NCBI RefSeq assembly: GCF_008923365.1
Contig: NZ_WBMR01000002.1
Coordinates: forward strand, 59,959 to 123,958
DNA: 64,000 nt
Direction: 5' to 3'
Source of the DNA: Actinomadura montaniterrae
GTDB taxonomy: Bacteria; Actinomycetota; Actinomycetes; Streptosporangiales; Streptosporangiaceae
The notes under the pieces were generated by a model. That model was given only the letters and a program-made list of their open reading frames with translations, searched no databases and had not been told where the DNA came from. Each line of letters begins with the position of its first letter. Within the stretch, counting starts at the first letter, position 1. Positions 40,910 to 48,912 of this stretch are shown piece after piece. The position numbers and the translations under genes are program-made.

Positions 40910-42360
40910 CGGGCCCAGCCCAGCGCGGACGCGACCGACATCGGCACCGGGACGCCGTCCGCCCGGGCGGCGGCGGTGTTGCGGGCCTCCAGCTGGTCGG
41001 GAAAGTGCAGGTCGGGCGGGGCGTCCGGGTAGCCGTCCACCACCGCGTCGTGCAGCACGCCGAGGAGCTTGTCGGTCTGGTCGAGCCCGAACGCGCCGGG
41101 CGACATCCCGATGAACAGCTGCCCGCAGTTCATCGGCCGTGCGGGCTGGGCGCGCTGCTTGGCCACCAGCGGGCTGACCGTCTGGCCGCCCAGCATCCCC
41201 GCCAGCACCTCGGCGATCAGCGTGACGCACAGGCCCTTGTAGTCGCCGAACACCGGCACCGAGCCGCCGCGTTCCAGGTCACCCGGGTCGAGGGTGGGAC
41301 GTCCCGCCGCGTCCTGCAGCCAGCCCGCCGGGATCGGCTCGCCGCGCTGCGCGGCCGCCCGGATCTTCCCGATCGCGACGACGCCGGTGGCGAAGTCGAC
41401 GACGAACGGCTCGTCCTTCTCCGTCGGCGTCACCATGCACACCGCGTTGCTGCCGAGGGTCGGCTTGACCGCGCCCGGCGCCGCCAGGCTCGGCCCGGAG
41501 ACGTTGAGCAGCAGCCCGACGACGCCGTGCCGCTGGAACGGCCACCGGTAGGCGGCCATCATCCCGACATGGTTGTTGCTGTGCACGCCGACGGCGGCCA
41601 CGCCGAGCCGGGCCGCCGTCGCGGCGCACCACTCGGCGGCCAGCGCCGCCGCGGGCTGCCCGAAGCCGCCCTGCGCGTCCACGCGGGCGGTCGCGCCCTC
41701 CTCGGTGAGGGCCGGCTCGGCGGCGGGGTCGACGCCGCCCGCCGCCACCCGCGCGAGGTAGGTGGGGAGGAGCCCGATGCCGTGCGAGTGGTGCCCGCGG
41801 ACGTCGGCCTCGACGAGCACGTCGGCGACCAGGTCGGCGGGCCCGTCCGGGCATCCGGCCTCCCGCAGCGCGGCGGCCGCCTTGCGCTTCAGCTCGTCCG
41901 GCGCCATCCGCAACTCGGCCGGTGCCAGCGCCGGGGCCGGGGCGGCGCGGTCCCCCCGGTCCGGCCGCTCCGCCCGGTCAGTGCGGGGCTCGGCGATCAG
42001 CATGCCCTTGGCCAGCCGCAGGACGACCTCGGCCGGGCGCGGCGCCCCGACGAAGTGCTCGTCGGCCGCGAGCAGCACCGGCGTCTCGCCGCGGGCCCGG
42101 CAGGACTCCAGCAGCTCGGCCAGCCGGTCCGGCGGCACCCGGTCGGCGTCGTCGATCACCAGCGCGTGGCCGTCGATCCGGCCGAACCGGGGCCGCAGCT
42201 CGCGGCGGAGCACCGCGGCGAGCGTCGACTTGCCCGCGCCCCGCGCACCGCGGATCACGACCGTGTCGCCGTCCGCGACCCGCAGGTCCGCGCCGCGCAG
42301 CAGGACCAGCTCGTCGCCCGGCCCGCCGACCGTCACCACCAGGTCGCTGATCGTCAGCAT
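40906..42360 (-). CDS. Fusion: stripped ABC-type ATPase + Ldh-family dehydrogenase
   Basis: The 484-residue product has two unrelated parts. Residues 1-~123 resemble an ABC ATPase: ISDLVVTVGGPGDELVLLRG, Walker A GARGAGKST (38-46) and LVIDDAD (67-73), but only about 20 residues separate the two motifs, so the helical domain with LSGGQ is missing. After a Arg/Asp/Pro-rich linker (124-150) comes a full malate/L-lactate (Ldh/YiaK) dehydrogenase domain: RGHHSHGI (His190/191/193), SNNHVGMMAAYRW, GKIRAAAQRG, PAGWLQDAAGRPTLDP, GDYKGLCVTLIAEVLAG. The second part should reduce a 2-keto or cyclic-imine acid with NAD(P)H, for instance a Pro/pipecolate-like precursor. I know of no such fusion. Confidence 0.85.
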   Translation of the reverse strand: MLTISDLVVTVGGPGDELVLLRGADLRVADGDTVVIRGARGAGKSTLAAVLRRELRPRFGRIDGHALVIDDADRVPPDRLAELLESCRARGETPVLLAADEHFVGAPRPAEVVLRLAKGMLIAEPRTDRAERPDRGDRAAPAPALAPAELRMAPDELKRKAAAALREAGCPDGPADLVADVLVEADVRGHHSHGIGLLPTYLARVAAGGVDPAAEPALTEEGATARVDAQGGFGQPAAALAAEWCAATAARLGVAAVGVHSNNHVGMMAAYRWPFQRHGVVGLLLNVSGPSLAAPGAVKPTLGSNAVCMVTPTEKDEPFVVDFATGVVAIGKIRAAAQRGEPIPAGWLQDAAGRPTLDPGDLERGGSVPVFGDYKGLCVTLIAEVLAGMLGGQTVSPLVAKQRAQPARPMNCGQLFIGMSPGAFGLDQTDKLLGVLHDAVVDGYPDAPPDLHFPDQLEARNTAAARADGVPVPMSVASALGWAR

Positions 42361-43601
42361 GCCAGCTCCCGGGTGGTGGCCCGGACCCGGTCCAGGGCGC
42401 CGGCGAGCAGGCCGGCGATGCTGTCCGGCTCGTACTGGCCGGTGCTGTACTTGATGTGCAGCACGAGCCGGCCGTCGATGACGTCGCCCTCCAGCATCAG
42501 CGTGTACGCCTCGGTCTGCCCCTGCGCCCGCCGCCGGCGGATCGGCTGGTCCGCCTCGCCGAGGTAGGCGCCCGGCCTGCTGTTGAGCCGGCCCATGTGC
42601 CCGCGGAAGTTGTAGCGGAGCGTGGTGGCGGGCAGGTCGTCCAGCCGGCCGCTGAAGAACCGCAGGGCGTCGAAGCCGAACATGCGGTCGGGGACGGCGC
42701 GGACGTCGGCGGGGTCGAAGCGGTCCCGCGCCGTGAAGACGATCGGGAACGTGTTCTGCAGGTACCCGATCGTGTCGATGACGTCGATGCCCATGGGCGT
42801 CAGGTGGCGTCCGATGTGGTAGGCGTCGACGGCCACCGCGGGCAGGTCCCAGCGCGCCATCACCGCCTGGGCGGCGGCGTCCAGCAGCACGTCGCTCGGC
42901 CGCAGCGCGGCCTTGCGGCAGGCGGCGGTCAGCGCCGCCGTCACGTCGGCCTCCAGCTCGCCGCTGTCGATCCGCATCGTCGGCAGGGTGGCGTCCCCGT
43001 CGAGGTCGGTCGGGGGGTTGGCGACGCGGTCCCACGGCCGGTCCAGCCACCGGCCGGCGTCCTGCGCGGCCTCGTCGGACGCGGCCCATTTCTCGACGGC
43101 CGCGACGTAGTCGGCGGGCGCGGCGCACAGCGGGCCGGGCTCCCGGTCCCGCAGCGCGCGATCCAGCTCGCCGCCGACCAGCCCCATCGAGAAGCCGTCG
43201 AGCGTGAGGTGGTGGACGGTGGCCAGCAGCCGTCCCGGCTCGTCGCCGAACGGGAAGTGGACGACGCGGAACACCTCGCCCTCGTCCGGGCGCAGCGTGC
43301 CCTGCAGCCGGGCGATCTCGTCCTCCATCGCGCCGGCGCGCCCCTGGTAGCCGGGCAGCTCGGCCTTCCGCACCACGGTCCCGGCGTCGGCCGGCCGTAC
43401 CTCGGCGGACCAGCCGGCGGCGCCGTGCCGGTAGGCGGTGCGCAGCGCCGGGTTGCGCTCGACGACCCGCTGCACGGCGCGGGCGAGCGTCCCGTCCGAG
43501 AGGCCGGCGGGGACCGTGAACAGCGTGCCGAGGTTGAAGTGCCGCCACTCGCCGAAGTCCATGCGGGTCCAGCGGTACTGGGTGGGGAGCAGACGGGTCA
43601 C
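42354..43601 (-). CDS. Stand-alone NRPS condensation domain
   Basis: A 415-residue C-domain protein with HHLTLDG at residues 130-136, the ALRTAYRH entry, and later NTFPIVFTARDRFD and FRGHMGRLNSRPG regions. It should join two carrier-bound acyl or aminoacyl groups, or transfer a peptide to a soluble amine such as a sugar or amino acid. It starts with GTG after GAAGGAGGG and overlaps the fusion gene by 7 bp. In combination with the half-C domain at 36064 it may provide the missing condensation activity. Confidence 0.88.
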   Translation of the reverse strand: MTRLLPTQYRWTRMDFGEWRHFNLGTLFTVPAGLSDGTLARAVQRVVERNPALRTAYRHGAAGWSAEVRPADAGTVVRKAELPGYQGRAGAMEDEIARLQGTLRPDEGEVFRVVHFPFGDEPGRLLATVHHLTLDGFSMGLVGGELDRALRDREPGPLCAAPADYVAAVEKWAASDEAAQDAGRWLDRPWDRVANPPTDLDGDATLPTMRIDSGELEADVTAALTAACRKAALRPSDVLLDAAAQAVMARWDLPAVAVDAYHIGRHLTPMGIDVIDTIGYLQNTFPIVFTARDRFDPADVRAVPDRMFGFDALRFFSGRLDDLPATTLRYNFRGHMGRLNSRPGAYLGEADQPIRRRRAQGQTEAYTLMLEGDVIDGRLVLHIKYSTGQYEPDSIAGLLAGALDRVRATTRELAC

Positions 43602-43659
43602 CAGGACACCCTCCTTCTCGCGGGCATCGATCTTGCGGGCATCGGGACGGTGCGCGCCG

Positions 43660-44934
43660 TCATGCGGTCATCTCCGAGAGCGCGCCCTCGGGTGCCCGGT
43701 TGCGCGGATGCCGGACGGCCAGCTCGGCGCTGACCAGGCAGCTCCCGGCCACCAGGGCGAGCAGCACCAGCCAGCCCGCCGAGGTCGCCCGGGACAGCAG
43801 GAACGTCACCACCACCGGCCCGGCCGCCTTGCCGATGGAGTCGCCGAGCGCGAACACCGCCAGGTAGCGGCCGCGCAGGCGTTCGCGGGCCAGGCCGATC
43901 GAGACCGTCCACTCGCTGGCCGAGGCCGACAGCTCGCCGACCGAGTGCAGCACCACCGCCAGCACCAGCAGGACGACCGCCAGGACCGCCCCGACGTACT
44001 GGGCGAGCAGGTAGCCCGCGACCGCGATCGTCATGCCGAGCGCGGCGCGCTGGTAGGACGGGCGGACGTCGGCGGGCCCCTCCAGGCCCTTGGTCGCCCG
44101 CACCTGGAGCAGGACGATCATGACGGTGTTGACGGTGAACAGGACCCCGACCACCGCCTTGGGCGCGTCGGTGTGCTGGACGACCCACAGCGGGACGCCG
44201 ACCGTGAAGATCGTCGCTTCGAGCAGGACCAGGACGTTCAGCACCGACAGCAGCGTGTAGCGCCAGTCGGACAGCACCTCCGCGTAGCCGCCGCGCGCCT
44301 TGGCCGGCGCGGCGTCCTCGCCGTCCCGCGCGGCGCTCGCGAGCGGCGGCGGGACGATGCCGACCACCAGCACGATCGCGACGAAGAACGACAGCGCGTC
44401 CAGCCCGAAGGCCAGCACGTACCAGAAGTGCGAGCCGAGCCCGAGCACCACGGCGGCCAGCAGCCCGCCGACGCCGTACCCGGCGTTGCGCACGGACCGG
44501 TTGAACGCCAGCAGCCGGTTGCGCGCCTCGCCGTCGGCGATCTGGGCCATGAAGGAGTGCTTGGCGGGACGTCCCGACGCGTCCGCCATGTTGGCCAGCA
44601 GCACCGTCAGCACCAGGACGCCGAAGTTCCGGGCGAACATGTACCCGGTGGTGCCGATCCCCGCCAGCGCGAACGCCGTGATCACCAGCGGTTTCGCGCC
44701 GAACCGGTCCACGAACACCCCGCCGAACGGGACGAGCACCGCGCTGCCGATCCCGGCGATGCTCATCGCCAAGCCCACGGTGACGGCCTTCATCCCGATC
44801 TGCTGGGTGAAGTAGATGATGACCAGCGGCGTGATCAGCCCGGTGCCGAGCGAGTCGGCGACCGCGACCCACGCCCAGCGCCGCACGGCCGGGACGTCGG
44901 GAAGGCCGACCAGGCGGCCCAGCAGCCCGCTCAC
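43660..44934 (-). CDS. MFS exporter of the cluster
   Basis: A 424-residue transporter with about twelve helices: GLITPLVIIYFTQQIGMK, FGGVFVDRFGAKPLV (motif A), then a central hydrophilic loop (about 195-220). It should expel the cluster's product and give self-resistance. The start is the GTG at 44934, spaced eight bases from GGAG; a GTG at 44940 overlapping the preceding stop is also possible. Confidence 0.88.
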   Translation of the reverse strand: MSGLLGRLVGLPDVPAVRRWAWVAVADSLGTGLITPLVIIYFTQQIGMKAVTVGLAMSIAGIGSAVLVPFGGVFVDRFGAKPLVITAFALAGIGTTGYMFARNFGVLVLTVLLANMADASGRPAKHSFMAQIADGEARNRLLAFNRSVRNAGYGVGGLLAAVVLGLGSHFWYVLAFGLDALSFFVAIVLVVGIVPPPLASAARDGEDAAPAKARGGYAEVLSDWRYTLLSVLNVLVLLEATIFTVGVPLWVVQHTDAPKAVVGVLFTVNTVMIVLLQVRATKGLEGPADVRPSYQRAALGMTIAVAGYLLAQYVGAVLAVVLLVLAVVLHSVGELSASASEWTVSIGLARERLRGRYLAVFALGDSIGKAAGPVVVTFLLSRATSAGWLVLLALVAGSCLVSAELAVRHPRNRAPEGALSEMTA

Positions 44935-44936
44935 CC

Positions 44937-45368
44937 TCACCACTCCGGGCGGGAACCGTCGCGCTGCAGGAACTCCAGCCGGTTGCCCAGGTTGTCGAAC
45001 GCGTAGAAGCGCCGGTGGCCGGGGAAGTTGTCGTCCCAGGTGACCTCGACGTCGTTGCCGGTCAGCCGCTTGGCCAGCCCGTCCAGGTCCGCCACGCGGA
45101 TACCGGGGTGCGCCTTGCGCGCCGGGCGGAAGTCCTGCTCGACGCCGAGGTGGATCTCCAGCGTGTCGGCGCGCACCCACAGCCCGCCCCGCGCGGCCAG
45201 GACCGGCGGCTTCTGGATCTCGATCATGCCGAGGACGTCCACGTAGAACCGGCGGCACTCGTCCTCGCTGCCGGGCGGGATGGCGATCTGCACGTGGTGC
45301 AGCCCGTAGCCGAACGGCGACTCGTGGTCGGGCCCGTATCCCTGCTCCGAGATTTCGTAGTCCGTCAT
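44937..45368 (-). CDS. VOC (glyoxalase/bleomycin-resistance) family protein
   Basis: The 143-residue protein has the paired betaalphabetabetabeta units of the VOC fold: LHHVQIAIPPGSEDECRRFY, VDVLGM, then IHLGVEQDF, HPGIRVADLDGLA and RFYAFDNLGNRLEFLQ. The usual metal ligands (His in HHVQ, Glu in RLEFL) are present. Members may bind or inactivate antibiotics, or act as isomerases/dioxygenases. In this cluster drug sequestration or a tailoring step are both open. It overlaps the sulfotransferase stop (ATGA). Confidence 0.85.
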   Translation of the reverse strand: MTDYEISEQGYGPDHESPFGYGLHHVQIAIPPGSEDECRRFYVDVLGMIEIQKPPVLAARGGLWVRADTLEIHLGVEQDFRPARKAHPGIRVADLDGLAKRLTGNDVEVTWDDNFPGHRRFYAFDNLGNRLEFLQRDGSRPEW

Positions 45369-46174
45369 GTCGTCGAGCTCTCCATTTCACACAGGGCCCG
45401 CCAGACCCGGGCGGTGCCGGCGGGCAGATGGTCGGTGCCGGGGTCGGGCCGGGTGGCCCGCAGTCCCGTCACGTACGGTCCGAGATCGAGGTCGCAGAAG
45501 GCGGAGAGCCGGTCCGTCGCGCGCCCCTCGCAGAGCGCCCGATAGCCGATCACCAGGACGCGGTCCGGGTCCAGGCCGGGGGCGGTCTCCAGCCAGGGGC
45601 GGTGCCAGGCCGCCCACTTCGCGCAGGCGTCCTCGACCGTCCGGGGACGCCAGGGCCGGTCGCCGGTCCATTCCAGCTGGGACGCCGCCGCCTCCAGCGG
45701 GTTCCGGACGAGCAGGACCAGCCGCGCGTCCGGGACGGCCGACAGCACGGCCGGCAGGTCGAGGAGGTACTCGTTGTACTTGTCGCCCCAGCGCGGCCAC
45801 GGCGCGTACGCCTTGGCGATGACGTCCGCGACGAGCGCCGCGGCCGGATCGCCGGGCGCGTCAGCCGGGCCGTGCGCGTCGTGGGCTCCTCGGGCGGCCG
45901 CTGCCGCAGCTTCCCGGAGCACGTCGTCGACGCCCTTCAGCCAGCGGTCGGCGCCCTCGCCGGCGGGCGGCCGGCGCCGCAGCGCGTACGCGATCTCGTC
46001 GGCGCGGAAGTGCCGTCCCGCCAGGTCGGCGGCGGTGGTCCAGCGCGACAGCAGGTACGGCAGCTTCCCGTTCACGGTGAAGATGCCGCCCGCGTCCGCG
46101 TACGCCCGGCTCAGCGCGTGGGCCAGCGCGGTGGTGCCCGACCGCTGCGCCCCCAGCAGCAGCAACGCGGTCAC
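45365..46174 (-). CDS. PAPS-dependent sulfotransferase-like protein
   Basis: A 269-residue P-loop protein with the 5'-phosphosulfate loop LLGAQRSGTTALA (residues 7-18) and a 3'-phosphate-binding-like RNPLEAAASQ. It resembles the sulfotransferase family that moves sulfate from PAPS to hydroxyl or amine groups of sugars or small molecules. The start is a GTG overlapping the stop before it. In the cluster it may sulfate the sugar or hydroxyl installed by the hydroxylase. A substrate-specific base residue cannot be named. Confidence 0.8.
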   Translation of the reverse strand: MTALLLLGAQRSGTTALAHALSRAYADAGGIFTVNGKLPYLLSRWTTAADLAGRHFRADEIAYALRRRPPAGEGADRWLKGVDDVLREAAAAAARGAHDAHGPADAPGDPAAALVADVIAKAYAPWPRWGDKYNEYLLDLPAVLSAVPDARLVLLVRNPLEAAASQLEWTGDRPWRPRTVEDACAKWAAWHRPWLETAPGLDPDRVLVIGYRALCEGRATDRLSAFCDLDLGPYVTGLRATRPDPGTDHLPAGTARVWRALCEMESSTT

Positions 46175-47013
46175 CGGTCCACCAGCTCCTTGAGCAGGCG
46201 CATGCACTCGACGCTGGCCTCGTGCCCGCCGTCGGTGAAGTCGTCGCCCCACGGGGTGTCGCGCTGCCGCTGGTTCAGGACGCGGCCGATGCGCCAGTGC
46301 GTCTCCAGCGAGAGCCATCCGGCGTAGCCGTCGGCGCGCAGCGTGTCGACGATGTCGCCCCACGGCAGGTCGCCGTCGCCGAGCCGCACGTACCCGCTCG
46401 TCCCGGCCGGGTCCTTCACGTGCACGTGTTCGATCAGGTCCTTGCCGAGCTCGTACTCGGCCGGGAACGGCGCCGCGTGCATGCCGCTGAACACGCTGTT
46501 GCCGGGGTCCCAGAGCACGCCCAGACCCGGCACGTCCACCGCGTCCAGGAACCGCAGGACGAGTTCCATGGTCGGGGTGTTGGTCCGCGTCCCGGTCTCG
46601 ACGAGCAGCTTCACCCCGTCGAGGTCCACCCCGTCGAGCACCCGCCTCGCGGCCTCGGCCGCCCCGGCGGGATCGGGGTCGCCGTCCCGGTAGAAGGTGA
46701 AGATCCGCACGTGCGGCGCGCCGAGCACGCGCGCCTGCGCGACGGCCCGGACGAGCACGGCGCGGGCCTCGGCGACCTCCTCGTCCGTGCGCGGGCGCGG
46801 GACCTTCAGCGCGGGCGGGCAGAACCCGGCGACGGCCAGTCCCCTCCCCTCCAGCTCCCGGACGACCTCGCCGAGCCGCTCGTCGGTGAGCTCGTGCGGC
46901 GGGACGTTGCCGACCGAGCGGATCTCGAGCCCGGCGAACCCGCACCCGGCGGCCGCGTCGGCGGCCCGGCCGAGGTCCTGGTCGACCTCGTCGTTGATCA
47001 CGGCTAGGCGCAT
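46171..47013 (-). CDS. Sugar-phosphate isomerase/epimerase (xylose-isomerase-like TIM barrel)
   Basis: The 280-residue product is a complete AP-endonuclease-2-type barrel: LLVETGTRT (metal Glu), VLWDPGNSVF (Asp), EHVHVKDP (His), LSLETHW (Glu). These metal residues characterise sugar isomerases/epimerases of the hydroxypyruvate isomerase/IolE/dTDP-sugar group. It should rearrange a keto/aldo sugar or cyclitol. It overlaps the next TIM-barrel gene by 10 bp; the two may form a heteromer, since the partner has lost a ligand. Confidence 0.85.
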   Translation of the reverse strand: MRLAVINDEVDQDLGRAADAAAGCGFAGLEIRSVGNVPPHELTDERLGEVVRELEGRGLAVAGFCPPALKVPRPRTDEEVAEARAVLVRAVAQARVLGAPHVRIFTFYRDGDPDPAGAAEAARRVLDGVDLDGVKLLVETGTRTNTPTMELVLRFLDAVDVPGLGVLWDPGNSVFSGMHAAPFPAEYELGKDLIEHVHVKDPAGTSGYVRLGDGDLPWGDIVDTLRADGYAGWLSLETHWRIGRVLNQRQRDTPWGDDFTDGGHEASVECMRLLKELVDR

Positions 47014-47675
47014 TCCACGGCCTCCCAGGCGGTCCGGAGGACGCGCAGGTCCTGGTGCGGCGTCCCGGCGCGCGACTCCACGGTGACGTCGACACGGGCG
47101 TCGCGGAACGCCGCCAGCCAGCCCAGGTCCCCTTCGGTCAGCGGCCGGTGCGCGCGGTCCGGCTCGAACCCCTTCACCTGCACCGCCGCCGTCAGCGGCG
47201 CGAGATCGCCGAGCGCTCCGCGGAAGTCGGCGGCGATGTCGTCCAGGCCGAGGTTGTCCAGGACGAGGCGGCAGCCGTACCGCTCGCAGAGCCTCACCAG
47301 CTCGTCCGGCCCGGCTCCGCCCCGATGGGTCTCGACCAGCACCTGCTCCGGCTTCCGGTCGGCGGTGAGCGCGCGCATCTGGCCGGCGGTCGCGTCCGCG
47401 TCGAGCGCCCCCGGTGCGGCGAAGACCTTCACGCTCTCGCCCGGGAACCGCTCGGCGGCCTCGCCGTCCCGGCCGGGGCGTCCCAGCGTCACGGATATCC
47501 CGACGAACGACACCGGCAGGCCGCACAGCCCGGCGAGGCCCTGCTCCTCCCAGCGATGGCCCTTGCCGGCCCGCAGGTCGGCGACCGTCCCGCCCGCCCG
47601 CCGGACCAGGGCGGCGAACTCCGGCGCGTCCAGCCCGGGCGCCGAGCCGGACGACAGGCCGAGGCGCGCGCTCAC
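47004..47675 (-). CDS. Degenerate TIM-barrel isomerase-like protein
   Basis: A 223-residue barrel protein with VLVETHRGG (Glu), LVLDNLGLDDI (Asp), and DVTVESRAG (Glu), but AVQVKGF in place of HVHVKD, so the metal His is replaced by Gln. It is shorter than its neighbour. It starts with GTG overlapping the MocA stop. Activity alone is doubtful; it may be a partner of the neighbour or have a different reaction. Confidence 0.7.
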   Translation of the reverse strand: MSARLGLSSGSAPGLDAPEFAALVRRAGGTVADLRAGKGHRWEEQGLAGLCGLPVSFVGISVTLGRPGRDGEAAERFPGESVKVFAAPGALDADATAGQMRALTADRKPEQVLVETHRGGAGPDELVRLCERYGCRLVLDNLGLDDIAADFRGALGDLAPLTAAVQVKGFEPDRAHRPLTEGDLGWLAAFRDARVDVTVESRAGTPHQDLRVLRTAWEAVECA

Positions 47676-48547
47676 CGCGCTCCCGCCTTCCGGATCTCGT
47701 CCAGGACGACCGTCACCGGCCGCGCCCGTTCCAGCGAGCACAGGTCGGGCCCGTGCGCGAACTCCTCGTAGACCTTGGCGCGCATCGCGCCGGTCGGCTC
47801 GGCGGGGAGCGTCCGCGTGCCGTCCTCGTCGCGCAGCTGCACCGCGCCGTCCGCGATCGTCACGGACCGGCCGTCCCCGGCGATCACCAGGTGCTCGGCG
47901 CGTGCCGGGACGTCCGCCGCGATGGTGAACGCCAGCGTCGAGCCCGCCGTGAACCGGACGAGCCCGCTGACCCGCACATCGATGCCGGGAGCACATTCCC
48001 GATGATCACGCAGATCGACCGATTCGACCTCTCCCAGCAGTTGGCAGGCCAGATCCAGGTAGTGGACGCCGAGATGCGCGGTGATTCCGCCGAGCGCCCG
48101 CCCGGAATCGGCTCGCCAACCGGTGTAGTGCGTCGCCGCGTCTCTCGGACGGCTTACGAGCAGCGTTCCGGTCGCATCCTTGAAAGGCCGGTCCAGCAGC
48201 TCTCGCGGAAGCCGGAAACGGTGCTGCAACATCACGCCCATTGACCCGGGGAGCCGATCGAGTTCCGCGACCGACATGCACGGCGGCTTCTCCAGCAGCA
48301 CGGCCTTGCCGGCCGCCGCGGCCGCGGCGGCCAGCTCGGCGCGTCCCCCGGGCGGCAGGCACAGGGCGATGGCGTCGACCTCCGGGTCCGCCAGGACCGC
48401 CGGCCATCCGGGCGCCCTGGTGAACGGTTCGACGCCGACGTCGCGATCGGATTCCAGAACCGAGTGCACGGCCACGCCCGGCACCTGCCGGATCGCCTCG
48501 GCGTGCTGCCGCCCGGCCTTTCCGAATCCCGCGATCACCACACGCAA
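47672..48547 (-). CDS. Gfo/Idh/MocA-family oxidoreductase
   Basis: The first gene of the cluster: 291 residues with the Rossmann start VVIAGFGKAGRQHAEAI, the EKPPCMS motif (EKP for NAD binding) and an alpha/beta C-terminal domain (GITAHLGVHYLDLACQL). The family oxidises or reduces sugar and cyclitol hydroxyls with NAD(P). With the isomerases it could build a modified sugar or aminocyclitol. It starts with TTG after GGAGG; a downstream GTG (48541) is possible. It is shorter than usual (about 330-370). Confidence 0.85.
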   Translation of the reverse strand: MRVVIAGFGKAGRQHAEAIRQVPGVAVHSVLESDRDVGVEPFTRAPGWPAVLADPEVDAIALCLPPGGRAELAAAAAAAGKAVLLEKPPCMSVAELDRLPGSMGVMLQHRFRLPRELLDRPFKDATGTLLVSRPRDAATHYTGWRADSGRALGGITAHLGVHYLDLACQLLGEVESVDLRDHRECAPGIDVRVSGLVRFTAGSTLAFTIAADVPARAEHLVIAGDGRSVTIADGAVQLRDEDGTRTLPAEPTGAMRAKVYEEFAHGPDLCSLERARPVTVVLDEIRKAGAR

Positions 48548-48912
48548 AGGGTCCTCCGATCAACGGATTCCTTCGGTCGCGAACCCCAGAAACATAAGGG
48601 CACGCTCTCATCGGAGGCAACCCATGAAAGTGACGCAATGCGGACACGCGCCCAATATTCAATTCTCGATCGGTTTTATATGTATTTGGCCCGGCGAAAG
48701 CCATCCGACACATCTTTTCGGCACCATCAATTGATCACGCCTGCCGCCTTCCCCGACATCCCCGAGCAGCGATGATCGTGCCATCGTGAACCATAGGATG
48801 GCGTTCGGCCGGCCAACAATCTTGTGCGCCTTACTCCAGTTAAACGCCTTTAGCCCCCTTTAGTGCGTTGTGCTCACACCGACGGAACGCTCCCCGCCGC
48901 CGCGATCCAGGC
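48548..48912. promoter_or_regulatory. Divergent AT-rich promoter region of the cluster
   Basis: This region is markedly less GC-rich than anywhere else around it. On the minus strand TATAAA in CATATAAAACCG may be a -10 element for the cluster. A minus-strand 11-codon leader (MFLGFATEGIR) stops just before the MocA gene's GGAGG. ATCAATTGAT at 48725-48734 is a perfect palindrome. The plus strand has a 36-codon ORF at 48624. From 48735 to 48912 I see AT-rich runs (CCTTTAGC CCCCTTTAG) and nothing else to name. Confidence 0.5.
48624..48734 (+). CDS. Possible 36-residue peptide gene in the cluster promoter
   Basis: An ORF with near-perfect ribosome-binding spacing (GGAGGCAACCCATG) encodes 36 residues beginning MKVTQCGHAPNIQ and including hydrophobic IGFICIW and HPTHLFGTIN. 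It contains two Cys and no charged tail. Codon use is AT-rich and unlike its neighbours, so it may be a young or foreign gene, or a chance frame. Its location opposite the first cluster gene is notable. No family is known to me. Confidence 0.4.
   Translation: MKVTQCGHAPNIQFSIGFICIWPGESHPTHLFGTIN

Larger units (their letters stand above)
29003..48547 (-). other. NRPS-sugar hybrid biosynthetic gene cluster
   Basis: Sixteen co-directional genes, many overlapping by 4 bp, run from the Gfo/Idh/MocA gene (48547) to the diiron gene (29003). They comprise NRPS parts (free C, free PCP, A-PCP-C and half-C-A-PCP proteins), amino-acid tailoring (VioC-like hydroxylase, diiron oxygenase, Ldh-type dehydrogenase), sugar genes (nucleotide-sugar dehydrogenase, GT2, polysaccharide deacetylase, two isomerase-like proteins, MocA oxidoreductase), a sulfotransferase, a VOC protein and an exporter. 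No pathway-specific regulator is inside. The borders are set by the convergent response regulator on the left and the divergent region at 48548-48912 on the right. Product unknown. Confidence 0.85.
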
